From assembly GCA_023382715.1 (NCBI GenBank), contig JAHDWP010000008.1, positions 47,505 through 111,504 of the forward strand: a DNA stretch of 64,000 nt. Direction: 5' to 3'. The notes beneath the pieces are model-generated. The model saw nothing but the letters and a program-made list of their open reading frames with translations. It searched no databases and had not been told where the DNA came from. Below, in pieces: positions 19,126-27,992 of the stretch. This DNA comes from Anaerolineae bacterium. Its GTDB lineage: Bacteria > Chloroflexota > Anaerolineae > Aggregatilineales > Aggregatilineaceae. Each line of letters begins with the position of its first letter. The stretch's first letter is position 1. The translations under genes were made by a program, and so were the position numbers.

Positions 19126-20583
19126 ATGACTCTGGGCAACCTGCTCGCGCCCTGGCTGCTGCTGGCCGGGGTGCTCATCGCGCTGATCTACGTAGAGAAG
19201 TGGATCCACAGCCACCTCTACGGCGTGGGCTGGGTGCTGACCAACAATAAAAAGAGCGCCACTGCCCTGTATTACGTGCTGCTCTCGCCGGGCGTCTTCG
19301 TCCACGAGTTCACGCAATACCTGGCGGCGGGTGTGCTCAATGTGCGCATCAAGCGCGTGATCGCCTGGCCAGAGGCGCAGGATAATGGCACCCTGCGCCT
19401 CAACTTCGTCACCGTGCAGAAAGCCCACTCGTTCCAGAAAGCAATCATTGGCGCTTCCCCGCTGGTCACGGGGCTGGCCCTCGTCTGGGTGATCAGCAAT
19501 TACATCCTGAACCTGGAAGAGGTGCTCGCCGCCCTGGGCAAGGCCGATCTCACCCTTCTCGGCGCGGCGCTGCGCGAGCTGGGCAGCACGCCCGATTTCT
19601 ACCTGTGGCTGTACCTGACGTTTGCCATCAGCAACGCCATGCTGCCCACGCCCGCCGACCGTGAGGGCTGGCCGCTGGCACTGGCTGGCTTCGGCGCGAT
19701 CCTGGTCTTCCTGGTCGCCATCGGTGTGGGCGAAGTGCTGCTGGACACGTTCACCGGCCCGGTCGCGCACGGCGTAGAACTGCTGACAACCGCCTTCCTG
19801 ACCGTGCTGACCGTCGAAATTCCGGCGGTGATCGCCATCGCCTTCTTCGAGGAGATCATGGAGCGCCTGACCGGGCGCAAGTTCGTCTACAGCCAGCGCC
19901 CGGCGCGCGGACGCGGGCGACAGCCCGGCTCCGCCGAGCCGCTGCCCCCCGGCGCGCCACTGCCGTCCGTCTACAATCTCAACCTGCCACTGCCCGACCC
20001 GGCCACCGACGCCGGGCCATCACCGCGCCGCCGCGAACCTGCCCCAGCCGCCCCGTCCCGCGAGCCAGAGCGCGCCCGTCCAGAAACCGCCGTGACACCC
20101 GCGCAGCGCCCGGCCACAGCAGCCGCCCCGCTGCCCTCGGCGCGGGGCACCCCCGCACCAGGATCGCCCGCCCTGCGTCCCGCCCCGCCCGGAGCGCCTC
20201 CCGCCCGTCCAAGCCAGTCTTCTGCCGACCGGCCAGCGCCTTCTGGCAGTCCCGCATCAGGCGCGCGCCCGGCCACGCCGTCGCCGTTCGGCGAGCGCCG
20301 CCCTGCTGCTGATCGCCCGCGCGATGAGGGGGGATGGTCGGCGCCACCCAGCAGCAGCCCGCCGCGCGCACCGCGTCCCTTGCCCGGCGCGCAGCCAACG
20401 TCTGGCATCTCGCCGTTCGGAGGTGCACCGCCCGAACGCGGCAGCGCAGGGCGGCCAGACTTCGCCCGTCCTGTCCCGCACCGCGAGCTTCCCGACGAAG
20501 GGCTGGAGATCGAAGAGGACGATCTGATCTACGAAGATTTCGACGAGGACGGCCTGGCCTCCGATGATCTGTTTGACGAGTGA
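19126..20583 (+). CDS. Polytopic membrane protein with HEFTQ motif and long Pro-rich tail
   Basis: The 485-residue protein has an N-terminal hydrophobic half (residues 1-245, about five spans). A motif VFVHEFTQYLAAG near residue 62 resembles the HExxH zinc site of M50-type membrane proteases, but the second His is Gln. Residues 255-450 are a low-complexity Pro/Ala/Arg/Ser-rich region, and the end is acidic (LEIEEDDLIYEDFDED). The tail keeps normal codon structure and one frame, so it is not a frameshift artefact. Function is unknown; a catalytically dead membrane protease-like scaffold is one possibility. It follows tpiA by 80 bases. Confidence 0.6.
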   Translation: MTLGNLLAPWLLLAGVLIALIYVEKWIHSHLYGVGWVLTNNKKSATALYYVLLSPGVFVHEFTQYLAAGVLNVRIKRVIAWPEAQDNGTLRLNFVTVQKAHSFQKAIIGASPLVTGLALVWVISNYILNLEEVLAALGKADLTLLGAALRELGSTPDFYLWLYLTFAISNAMLPTPADREGWPLALAGFGAILVFLVAIGVGEVLLDTFTGPVAHGVELLTTAFLTVLTVEIPAVIAIAFFEEIMERLTGRKFVYSQRPARGRGRQPGSAEPLPPGAPLPSVYNLNLPLPDPATDAGPSPRRREPAPAAPSREPERARPETAVTPAQRPATAAAPLPSARGTPAPGSPALRPAPPGAPPARPSQSSADRPAPSGSPASGARPATPSPFGERRPAADRPRDEGGWSAPPSSSPPRAPRPLPGAQPTSGISPFGGAPPERGSAGRPDFARPVPHRELPDEGLEIEEDDLIYEDFDEDGLASDDLFDE

Positions 20584-20595
20584 GACGGCCTGGCC

Positions 20596-21642
20596 TCACT
20601 CGCGTGGTGGCGTCCTGCGGCTCAGCACGACAAACCCCCCGCCAAGGACCGCAGCCATCACCATCAGCGCGATGAGCTTGAACAGGCGGCTGGCCGTCAC
20701 CAGGGCGATGCCCCCGAAGAGCGCGCAGAAGACGTAGTAGCCGAGCACGATCTGGCGCGGCGAGATGCCTGCGTCGAGCAGCCGGTAGTGCACGTGGCCC
20801 CGGTCGCCTTCGGTCGGATTGCGCCCGCTGCTCACCCGCCGCGCGATCTGCCAGACCACATCGAGCAGCGGCAGGCCCATCACCAGCAGCACGGTGGCCA
20901 TCTTCGCCCCGCCGATGATGCCCAGCACGCCGATCGAATAGCCGAGGAAAAGCGCTCCATTGCTGCCCATGAACACCCGCGCCGGCGGGAAGTTGTACGG
21001 CAGAAAGCCCAGCGCCGCACCGAACAGGGCCAGCGCCAGCAGGCTGACGCTCACCTGGTTCAGCCGAAACGCAGCGTGAATGAAGATCATCAGCGCGGCG
21101 ACCGCGCAGACCCCCGCCGCCAACCCGTCCAGCCCATCCAGCCAGTTGACAGTGTTCATCATGAAGCCCAGCCAGAACAGCGTCAGCGTCACCGTGACGA
21201 GATACGGCCATTCGGGCGTGCGCTGGCCGGTCAGCGGGTTATTGAAGCCCTCGATGAAGATCAGGAAGACGACAGCGATGGCCGCCGCCAGCAGTTGAGC
21301 GATGTACTGCGGCAGCGCGCTCAGCTCGCGCTTGTCGTCCAGCAGGCCGAACAGAAACAGGAACGCCCCGCCGAGCAGCAACCCGGTCAGGCGGATGATC
21401 TCCTTGTCGTCGGTGCGCGCGACCGGCAGGAATTGCGCCAGGATCGCGGTCAGGGTGAAGGCAAGATAGAGCGCGATGCCGCCGGACTTGGCCATGACGC
21501 GCGGGTGCAGATGCCGCCCGCGCGGCACGTCCACCAGCCCCCAGCGCAGCCCCAGCCGCCGTGCCAGCGGCGTCAGCGCGAGCGAAAGCCCGGCGGAGAC
21601 AGTCAGGACCACTACAAACGAAACGAGGTCGGCGGAGCGCAT
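20596..21642 (-). CDS. WecA/MraY-family polyprenyl-phosphate sugar-1-phosphate transferase
   Basis: This 348-residue protein with about ten membrane spans transfers a HexNAc-1-phosphate from UDP-sugar to undecaprenyl phosphate, the first step of glycan or teichoic-acid-like polymer synthesis. Family motifs are GLLDDKRELS (Mg-binding Asp pair), NTVNWLDGLDGLAAG, MGSNGALFLGYS and the C-terminal GDRGHVHYRLLDAG. WecA/TagO-type is favoured over MraY because of that HxHYR-type loop and the lack of a murein cluster. It overlaps no neighbour; upp lies 6 bases upstream on the same strand. Confidence 0.88.
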   Translation of the reverse strand: MRSADLVSFVVVLTVSAGLSLALTPLARRLGLRWGLVDVPRGRHLHPRVMAKSGGIALYLAFTLTAILAQFLPVARTDDKEIIRLTGLLLGGAFLFLFGLLDDKRELSALPQYIAQLLAAAIAVVFLIFIEGFNNPLTGQRTPEWPYLVTVTLTLFWLGFMMNTVNWLDGLDGLAAGVCAVAALMIFIHAAFRLNQVSVSLLALALFGAALGFLPYNFPPARVFMGSNGALFLGYSIGVLGIIGGAKMATVLLVMGLPLLDVVWQIARRVSSGRNPTEGDRGHVHYRLLDAGISPRQIVLGYYVFCALFGGIALVTASRLFKLIALMVMAAVLGGGFVVLSRRTPPRE

Positions 21643-21648
21643 GATGCC

Positions 21649-22281
21649 TCACGCCGTTCCGAACTGGCGGTCACCGGCGTCCCCCAGGCCGGGGACGATG
21701 AAGCCGTGCTCGTTCAGGTGATCGTCTATCGCGGCCAGGTAAATCGGCACGTCGGGATGCGCCCGTGTGACCACGTCAATCCCTTCCGGCGCGGCGATCA
21801 GCCCGACGAACTTGATGCGATGCACGCCCCAGTCCTTGAGCACGTCAATGGCTGCCACCGCCGATCCGCCCGTCGCCAGCATGGGATCGAGGATCAGGCA
21901 GACCTGCACCGTCGGCTCAACGGGCAGCTTGTTGTAGTACGACACCGGGCGCAGCGTGCGCTCGTCGCGATAGATGCCCAGGTGCCAGACCTGCGCGCCA
22001 GGGATCATCTCGTGGATGCCCTCCACCATGCCCAGCCCCGCCCGCAGGATGGGCACCAGCCCCACGTCTTCCCGCAGGTGATGGCCGGGCGCGCCGCCCA
22101 AAGGTGTCGTCACCTCGAACGTGTCCAGCGCCAGGTCAGCCGTCGCCTCGTAGCCCAGCAGCATGGCCAGCTCGCGGATCAGCTCGCGGAACTTCTTGTG
22201 CTCAGTCCGCGTATCGCGCAGCAGCGTCAGCTTGTGCTTGACCAGCGGGTGAGCAGACACATGCACGTTGCACTCGGCCAT
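21649..22281 (-). CDS. upp: Uracil phosphoribosyltransferase
   Basis: A 210-residue enzyme converting uracil and PRPP to UMP. The PRPP-binding motif is [18 protein letters not shown]. The region around [13 protein letters not shown] and the closing [29 protein letters not shown] uracil-binding segment match Upp. GAAGGAGAGG precedes the ATG. It is a pyrimidine salvage gene close to purine nucleoside phosphorylase and to the nucleobase-degradation locus. Confidence 0.95.
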   Translation of the reverse strand: MAECNVHVSAHPLVKHKLTLLRDTRTEHKKFRELIRELAMLLGYEATADLALDTFEVTTPLGGAPGHHLREDVGLVPILRAGLGMVEGIHEMIPGAQVWHLGIYRDERTLRPVSYYNKLPVEPTVQVCLILDPMLATGGSAVAAIDVLKDWGVHRIKFVGLIAAPEGIDVVTRAHPDVPIYLAAIDDHLNEHGFIVPGLGDAGDRQFGTA

Positions 22282-22349
22282 TCACGCCTCTCCTTCAGCG
22301 ACCGCCCACGATGATTGTATCCGCATGTGCGCCCCCGGCAAAGCGCGCC

Positions 22350-22378
22350 TTTACCTGCGCGCCCGGCAACGGTATACT
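22350..22378 (+). promoter_or_regulatory. Promoter for ruvB
   Basis: TTTACC (22350-22355) and TATACT (22373-22378) are separated by 17 bases and lie 31 bases before the ruvB ATG. A weaker TTTGCC-17-TACAAT pair (22314-22342) faces upp on the minus strand. Confidence 0.55.
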
Positions 22379-22409
22379 CGGCGGCGCAACCAACGCGAGG
22401 GAACACCCT

Positions 22410-23435
22410 ATGTCCGACAGCAGCCGCATGGTCAGCGGAAAGAAGCGCACCGAAGACCGGGCCGACAACGCCCTGCGCCCCAAGCGGCTGGGCGAGATGA
22501 CCGGCCAGACGCGCGTCGTGGAGAACCTGCGCATCCTCATCGAGGCGGCCAAGAACCGCCATGAGCCGCTCGACCACGTGCTGCTTTACGGCCCGCCAGG
22601 CCTGGGCAAGACGACGTTCGCCCACGTCATCAGCAACGAGATGGAAGTCAACATCCGCATCACCGCCGGGCCGTCCATCGAGCGCGCCGGCGACCTGGCC
22701 GCCATCCTCACTCACCTGCGCGAAGGCGACATCCTGTTCATTGACGAGATTCACCGCCTGGGCCGCGCCGTCGAGGAAGTGCTCTACCCGGCGATGGAAG
22801 ACTTCGCCCTGGACATCGTCATCGGCAAGGGGCCGTCGGCCAAGAACGTGCGGCTGCATCTGCCGCGCTTCACGGTCATCGGCGCGACCACCCGCCTGGC
22901 CCTGCTGACCGCACCCCTGCGCGCGCGCTTTGGCGCCGTCTACCGGCTCGATTTCTACGACCCGGATGCCATGCGCGAGATCGTGCGCCGCGCGGCTCTT
23001 CTGCTGACGATTCCCATTGACGACGACGGCATCGAGGAGATCGCCCGCCGCGCCAGGGGAACGCCGCGCGTGGCCCTGCGCCTGCTCAAGCGCGTGCGCG
23101 ACTTCGCCGAGGTGCGCGCCGACGGCACCGTCAGCTTCGATGTTGCAGCGGGCGCGCTTGACTTGCTGGACATTGACCCGCTCGGCCTGGACGACATTGA
23201 CCGGCGCGTGCTGCGGACCATCATCGAGAAGTTCGAGGGCGGCCCGGTGGGGCTGGAAACCATCGCCGCCTCGATCAGCGAGGAAGCGGACACCATCATG
23301 GATGTCTACGAGCCGTACCTGCTCCAGCTAGGCTTTCTGGAGCGCACGCCGCGCGGTCGCGTGGCCACGCGCCTGGCCTACGAGCATCTCGGTCTCTCCG
23401 ACGAGCGTCCGCCGCGCCAGGCTACCCTGTTCTGA
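22410..23435 (+). CDS. ruvB: Holliday junction branch migration helicase RuvB
   Basis: The 341-residue AAA+ motor drives branch migration with RuvA. Motifs are [11 protein letters not shown], Walker [15 protein letters not shown], Walker [16 protein letters not shown], sensor 1 [11 protein letters not shown], the arginine-finger region [15 protein letters not shown], and the C-terminal winged helix [14 protein letters not shown] at 22410 is chosen over an upstream open extension because it gives the normal N-terminus and has GAGGG upstream. RuvA and RuvC are not in the window. Confidence 0.97.
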   Translation: MSDSSRMVSGKKRTEDRADNALRPKRLGEMTGQTRVVENLRILIEAAKNRHEPLDHVLLYGPPGLGKTTFAHVISNEMEVNIRITAGPSIERAGDLAAILTHLREGDILFIDEIHRLGRAVEEVLYPAMEDFALDIVIGKGPSAKNVRLHLPRFTVIGATTRLALLTAPLRARFGAVYRLDFYDPDAMREIVRRAALLLTIPIDDDGIEEIARRARGTPRVALRLLKRVRDFAEVRADGTVSFDVAAGALDLLDIDPLGLDDIDRRVLRTIIEKFEGGPVGLETIAASISEEADTIMDVYEPYLLQLGFLERTPRGRVATRLAYEHLGLSDERPPRQATLF

Positions 23436-23454
23436 GAGGAGCGCAGGTCAGGCG

Positions 23455-23694
23455 ATGGATCTCAGCGCAGTGGGCCGCCTGGTGGTCGCGCTCGGCCTGG
23501 GCCTCGTCGTGCTGGGGGCGCTGCTCACCGTCGCCGGCAGGCTCCCCCTGCTGCGCGAGCTGGGTCACCTGCCCGGCGACATCCGTATCGAGCGCGAGGG
23601 CTTCTCGTGCTTCTTCCCCCTGGTGAGTATGCTCCTGGTGAGCCTGCTGCTGTCGCTCGCCCTCAATATCATCCTGCGCCTGTTAAACCGTTGA
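23455..23694 (+). CDS. DUF2905 small membrane protein
   Basis: A 79-residue protein with two hydrophobic segments (residues 8-28 and 54-74) around a GRLPGDI-like core (LGHLPGDIRIEREG), which is the DUF2905 signature. The family is often encoded between ruvB and queA, as here. Function is unknown. Confidence 0.85.
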   Translation: MDLSAVGRLVVALGLGLVVLGALLTVAGRLPLLRELGHLPGDIRIEREGFSCFFPLVSMLLVSLLLSLALNIILRLLNR

Positions 23695-23703
23695 TCAGCA
23701 CCC

Positions 23704-24828
23704 ATGACTAATCGCTGCGCCATGCACATCACCGACTTCGACTATCACCTGCCGCCCGAACTGATCGCCCAGACGCCCATCGAGCCGCGCGACGCGGCGC
23801 GTATGCTGGTGCTGGATCGGGTCAGCGGGGCCGTCGAGCATCGCGCCTTCCACGACCTGCCCGAATACCTGGACGCGGGCGATGTGATCGTCCTCAACCA
23901 GACGCGCGTCATCCCCGCCCGGCTGCTCGCCCGCAAAATCCCTACCGGAGGCGCCGCGGAAATTCTGCTGCTGCGCCCCCTGGACGACACGCATTGGCTG
24001 GCCATCGTCGGCGGCAGGCGCATCAGGGTGGGCGCGCGGCTGGCTGTGGGGCCGGACGGCACGTCGCCGGTCGAAGCCACCATCGTCGAGGAGCGGGACG
24101 CGAACCAGCGCGTGATCGCCTTCAGCGAGCCGATCCAGCCGCACCTGCGCGCCCTGGGCGAGACGCCGCTGCCGCCCTATATCAGCGCGCCGCTGGCCGA
24201 CCCGGATCGCTACCAGACGATCTTCGCTCACGCCGACGGCTCCGCTGCCGCACCCACTGCTGGCCTGCACTTCACCGGCGAAATGCTGATCAAGCTCAAG
24301 CGCCAGGGAGTTGAGATCGCCTATTGCACGCTGCACATCGGCCTGGACACCTTCTCGCCGGTGCGCGCCGAGAACGTCGCCGATCACCTCATGCACACCG
24401 AGCGCGCCATCCTCTCGCCAGAGGACGCGCAGATCGTCAACAACGCGCGCCTGCGTGGGCGGCGCGTCGTCGCCATCGGCACGACTGCCGTGCGCACCCT
24501 GGAGACGGCGGCCATTCGCTCGGCGGCCTTTGGCAGCGCCGCCAACGACCCGGTCAGCGTCCGGCGCACGCTGGCGAACCTGGCCGAGAACGTCTGCCCC
24601 TGGCGACCCGTCATCGCCGTTGACGAAGATACGGACCTGTTCATCACGCCCGGCTATCGCTTCCGCGTCGTGGACCGGATGCTGACCAATTTCCACCTGC
24701 CCCGCTCCACGCTGCTGATGCTGGTCAGCGCCTTTTCCGGGCGCGAGCACATCCTGCACGCCTACGAAGAAGCGATCCGCGAGCGCTACCGCTTCTACAG
24801 CCTGGGCGACTGCTGCCTGCTGCTGTAA
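23704..24828 (+). CDS. queA: S-adenosylmethionine:tRNA ribosyltransferase-isomerase QueA
   Basis: QueA moves the ribosyl part of S-adenosylmethionine onto preQ1-modified tRNA to form epoxyqueuosine. Seen are DFDYHLPPELIAQTP, RMLVLDR, LNQTRVIPARL, GLHFTGEML, HIGLDTFSPVR and the C-terminal NFHLPRSTLLMLVSAFSGRE. The frame starts at ATG 23704, giving 374 residues. ATG at 23722 (MHITDFDY) gives a more typical N-terminus, and neither has a clear ribosome site. It sits 9 bases after DUF2905. Confidence 0.94.
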   Translation: MTNRCAMHITDFDYHLPPELIAQTPIEPRDAARMLVLDRVSGAVEHRAFHDLPEYLDAGDVIVLNQTRVIPARLLARKIPTGGAAEILLLRPLDDTHWLAIVGGRRIRVGARLAVGPDGTSPVEATIVEERDANQRVIAFSEPIQPHLRALGETPLPPYISAPLADPDRYQTIFAHADGSAAAPTAGLHFTGEMLIKLKRQGVEIAYCTLHIGLDTFSPVRAENVADHLMHTERAILSPEDAQIVNNARLRGRRVVAIGTTAVRTLETAAIRSAAFGSAANDPVSVRRTLANLAENVCPWRPVIAVDEDTDLFITPGYRFRVVDRMLTNFHLPRSTLLMLVSAFSGREHILHAYEEAIRERYRFYSLGDCCLLL

Positions 24829-24853
24829 TCCGGTATGCGGGACGCCGCTTAAG

Positions 24854-24862
24854 TGGTACAAT
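24854..24862 (+). promoter_or_regulatory. Extended -10 promoter for purine nucleoside phosphorylase
   Basis: TGGTACAAT is a TGn-extended -10 element with five of six consensus bases, 51 bases before the gene. No clear -35 is seen, as is usual for extended -10 promoters. Confidence 0.45.
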
Positions 24863-24913
24863 TCCCGCGACCTTTCAAATCCGATGAAGCCCTTGCCCCA
24901 GGGAGACTCGTGC

Positions 24914-25807
24914 ATGGAGCAGATGCATACGATTCCAGAAGAGCACTATCACGTGGCCGCCGACCATGTCCGCGCGCGCCTCAGCGTTGCGCCGGCGGTC
25001 GGGCTGGTGCTTGGCTCTGGCCTGGGGCCGCTCGTGGACGAGATCGAGGGAGCGCAGGCCATTCCCTTCGGGGAGATTCCCGGCTGGCCAAGCGCGACTG
25101 TGCAGGGGCACGCTGGCCGGCTGGTCGGGGGCACCCTGGAAGGATGCCCGGTCCTGGTCATGCAGGGTCGCATTCACTACTACGAAGGGTACAGCCTGGC
25201 CCAGGTGACGCTGCCGGTGCGCGTCATGCGCCTGCTGGGTATTGACACGCTCATCCTGACCAACGCGGCGGGCGGGCTGAACCAGGGTTTCTCGGTCGGC
25301 GACATTATGGTGATCGAGGATCACATCTATCCGGCGGGCTTCTCCGGGATGAACCCCCTTCACGGGCCGAACATGGGCAGCTTCGGCCCGCGCTTCCCGG
25401 TCCACACCCACACCTACAGCCCGCAGTTGCGGGCGCTGGCGCACCGCGTCGCCGCCGGGCAGGGCCTCACGCTGCGCGAAGGGGTATACGTTTCGCTGTC
25501 CGGCCCTACCTTCGAGACGCCAGCGGAGGTGCGCCTGTTCCGCGCCTGGGGCGGCGACGCCGTCGGCATGTCCACCGCGTCCGAAGCGCTGGTCGCCTAT
25601 CATGCGGGAATGCGCGTGCTTGGCTTCTCCAGCATCACCAATATCTCGCTCGACAGCACCACTGCCCAGCAAGAGGTCAGCCACGAAGACGTACTGCGCG
25701 CGGGCAAGCAGATCGTGCCCCGCCTGGCTGCTCTGCTGCGTGGTGTGCTGCGCGAGCTACCGCCGTTCGACCCTGGCGAGATAGAAAACGCGCCGGAGCA
25801 TGACTAG
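24914..25807 (+). CDS. Purine nucleoside phosphorylase, trimeric class (inosine/guanosine type)
   Basis: The 297-residue enzyme splits inosine and guanosine with phosphate into the base and ribose 1-phosphate. Motifs are LVLGSGLGPLVDEIEG, GRIHYYEGYSL, ILTNAAGGLNQGFSVGDIM, LREGVYVSLSGPTFETPAE and the base-binding VGMSTASEALVAYHAGMRV with ITNISLD. ATG at 24914 has GGGAGA upstream. It would supply hypoxanthine and guanine to the purine-degradation genes that begin 0.8 kb downstream on the other strand. Its stop overlaps the next start by 8 bases. Confidence 0.93.
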   Translation: MEQMHTIPEEHYHVAADHVRARLSVAPAVGLVLGSGLGPLVDEIEGAQAIPFGEIPGWPSATVQGHAGRLVGGTLEGCPVLVMQGRIHYYEGYSLAQVTLPVRVMRLLGIDTLILTNAAGGLNQGFSVGDIMVIEDHIYPAGFSGMNPLHGPNMGSFGPRFPVHTHTYSPQLRALAHRVAAGQGLTLREGVYVSLSGPTFETPAEVRLFRAWGGDAVGMSTASEALVAYHAGMRVLGFSSITNISLDSTTAQQEVSHEDVLRAGKQIVPRLAALLRGVLRELPPFDPGEIENAPEHD

Positions 25808-26600
25808 CGTCGTCTTCTTCATCGAGCGCATCTCTTTTGGGCTGTACATCCTCTGCGCGGCGGGCATTCTGCTGATGGCCTTCCGCCTGCAACAGGCCCG
25901 CCGCGAGTTGGCGATCGCCCAATTCAAGCTGGAGCGCGAGCACGCCCTGGTGCGCCAGGCGGCAGCGATCACCTTCGGCGGGCTGCTGATCGAGATCATG
26001 GTCGGCGTGTGGGCCATCGCCACCATCATGGCCCCCGCCGTGCGCGACCTGCGCACCAGCCCGCAGAGCGTCCAGGCACCAGTGCTGACTCGCTTCGTGA
26101 CCAGCACGCCCGCGCCGAACCCGCCCATTGCCCTCGATGCGGGCGGCGGAGTTGTCGCCGGGCCAGCCGTCTTCGCCACCCCGGAGCCTACCGCGACCTC
26201 AGTCGGCACGATCGTCCCCGGTGCGCCGCAGATCGCCGGCTGCCCGCGCGAGAGCGCCTGGCTGCTGGTGCCGGGCAACGGCCATCTCATCTTCGAGACG
26301 ACGACCTTCTGGGGCACGGCCACCACCAGCGACTTCGCGTTCTATCGCTTCGAGCTGAAGCCCGCTGTCGCAGGGGCGGAGTTCGCGCCCATCGGCGATT
26401 ATGCGGTCCCGGTAGTGGACGGGCCGCTGGGCGACTTCTACCCCATCAACTTCGCCAATGGCGAATATCGCTTCCGCCTGACCGTCTTCGACACCACCCA
26501 GACCATGCGCCACCTGTGCGAGGTGACGATCCACATCAGCGACCCACCGCCCACTCCCACGCCCATCGGCGCGGGGGCTGTAGACACTTCCCCGCCGTAA
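25800..26600 (+). CDS. Membrane-anchored protein with extracytoplasmic domain, unknown function
   Basis: A 266-residue protein with two hydrophobic segments (about residues 5-25 and 55-80) separated by a charged helix. A Pro/Thr-rich linker follows, then a beta-rich domain (about 145-250) containing FYRFELKP, YPINFANGEYRFRLTVFD and two Cys that could pair. The end is PTPTPIG-like. This resembles cell-surface proteins of Chloroflexota but no named family was recognised. It overlaps the phosphorylase gene and ends 15 bases before the convergent yqeC-mocA gene. Confidence 0.5.
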   Translation: MTSVVFFIERISFGLYILCAAGILLMAFRLQQARRELAIAQFKLEREHALVRQAAAITFGGLLIEIMVGVWAIATIMAPAVRDLRTSPQSVQAPVLTRFVTSTPAPNPPIALDAGGGVVAGPAVFATPEPTATSVGTIVPGAPQIAGCPRESAWLLVPGNGHLIFETTTFWGTATTSDFAFYRFELKPAVAGAEFAPIGDYAVPVVDGPLGDFYPINFANGEYRFRLTVFDTTQTMRHLCEVTIHISDPPPTPTPIGAGAVDTSPP

Positions 26601-26615
26601 CACCCACCAGCCGCG

Positions 26616-27986
26616 TCATTCCAGCCCGGCCAGGCGGCGCTCGCGCCGGTACTGCTGGGGTGTGTCAATGTCGCGCAGAATGCTGTCATCGCTCACCGCC
26701 AGCAGATGCAGCCGGTCGGGGTGGCGGGCGATCACGTCACGCGGCGCGCCCCCTTCCAAAGCCAGCAGCTCCGGCCAGAAGCGGCTGTCGAACAGCACCG
26801 GGTGCCCCCGACGGCCTTCGTACACCGGGGTGACGATCTCGCCCAGGCCCCGCCCATAAGCCAGCAGCACCTGGTCCACCACGCGCGCGTTCAGCGCCGG
26901 CTGGTCGCCCATCACCACCAGGCAGGCCGCCATCCCCGGCGACAGCGCGCGCAATCCCGCCTGCACGGACGAGATCATCTCGCCCTGCTGATAGTCCGGG
27001 TTGTGCACCACGCGCACCGGCAGCCAGGCCACCGCCCGCGCCACGTCATCAGCCCGGTGCCCGGTCACAACGACGATCTCCGCCAGGCGCAGCGCCACCA
27101 GCCGGGCCACAATCGCCTCGATGACCGTCTGCCCCCGATCCCAGGGCAGCAGCGGCTTGGGCTGTCCCCCCATCCGCGCCGACTCCCCGGCGGCCAGCAC
27201 AAGCGCCGCCACGCGCCGCTGCGCTTCGCTGATCGGCTCGCCAGATGACTGCATCGCGCCCAGCGCCACCGCCTCAATGCGGGGCGAGCGCAGCGCAAGC
27301 TGGGCCACGCGCCGCGCCCGGCGATGGACGTACCCTTCGCCGGGGGTCTTGTTCAGCAGGACGCAGACGCGCGCCCCATTCGGCACGCCGCGCAGCCCCA
27401 GCTCCGGGTCGCGCAGGGCAGCGGCCATCCAGGGCGGGATCAGCCGCCCGCCTTCGGCGAACCCGTAGCGGTCGCACAGCCGGGTCGCGTTGTAAACATG
27501 CGCCTCGTCCAGCGGCTGGTCGAGCGCGTCCACCCCAGCCACCAGCACGACCAGCGTCGTCTCCGGCGGGATCACCGGCTCGTGCGCGCGCGGCACCTTG
27601 AACGGCATCTGCCGCGCGCCATCCGCCTCGATCAGCAGCACGTCGGAATTCACTGAGTCGATCAGGCCGCCGATGACCGGGAGCGGCAGACCAATGACCT
27701 TGTGCGCGTTCCGCGCATCGCCTGCCGCGTAGAGGAATACGAAGCCGTGCTCGCTCAGTTGGTCGCGGATGTGTTCGGCGGTCACCGCGTCGCTGAGCTG
27801 GATAGCCGCCGGTGCCTGGGCGACTTCATACGAGGCCACGCGCGTCGTCGTCGTCGCCAGCACGCGCCAACCCTCGGCACGTAGCTCCGCCGCCAGGCGG
27901 AACAGGGCTGCCGTCTTGCCGCCGGCCCCGACAAAAGACACCACGTCGCCGCGCTGCACGCGCAGCGCCTCACGCAGCAGCATCAA
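26616..27986 (-). CDS. YqeC-MocA fusion: molybdenum hydroxylase accessory protein and molybdenum cofactor cytidylyltransferase
   Basis: This 456-residue protein joins two domains. Residues 1-240 match YqeC, an accessory protein of selenium-dependent molybdenum hydroxylases, with a P-loop-like VGAGGKTAALF and VLLIEADGARQMPFK. Residues 258-456 match MocA: AALVLAAGESARMGGQPKPLLP, VVTGHRADDV, VMGDQPALN and GHPVLF, a GT-A nucleotidyltransferase that makes molybdopterin cytosine dinucleotide. The frame is continuous across the joint. It is the last gene of the minus-strand molybdenum hydroxylase cluster, 6 bases after yqeB. Confidence 0.85.
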   Translation of the reverse strand: MMLLREALRVQRGDVVSFVGAGGKTAALFRLAAELRAEGWRVLATTTTRVASYEVAQAPAAIQLSDAVTAEHIRDQLSEHGFVFLYAAGDARNAHKVIGLPLPVIGGLIDSVNSDVLLIEADGARQMPFKVPRAHEPVIPPETTLVVLVAGVDALDQPLDEAHVYNATRLCDRYGFAEGGRLIPPWMAAALRDPELGLRGVPNGARVCVLLNKTPGEGYVHRRARRVAQLALRSPRIEAVALGAMQSSGEPISEAQRRVAALVLAAGESARMGGQPKPLLPWDRGQTVIEAIVARLVALRLAEIVVVTGHRADDVARAVAWLPVRVVHNPDYQQGEMISSVQAGLRALSPGMAACLVVMGDQPALNARVVDQVLLAYGRGLGEIVTPVYEGRRGHPVLFDSRFWPELLALEGGAPRDVIARHPDRLHLLAVSDDSILRDIDTPQQYRRERRLAGLE

Positions 27987-27992
27987 ACGCGC

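Noticed and set aside
20000..20480. Possible frameshift in the Pro-rich part of the membrane protein
   Set aside because: The frame stays open, third positions remain GC-rich, and an ordered acidic end follows in the same frame.
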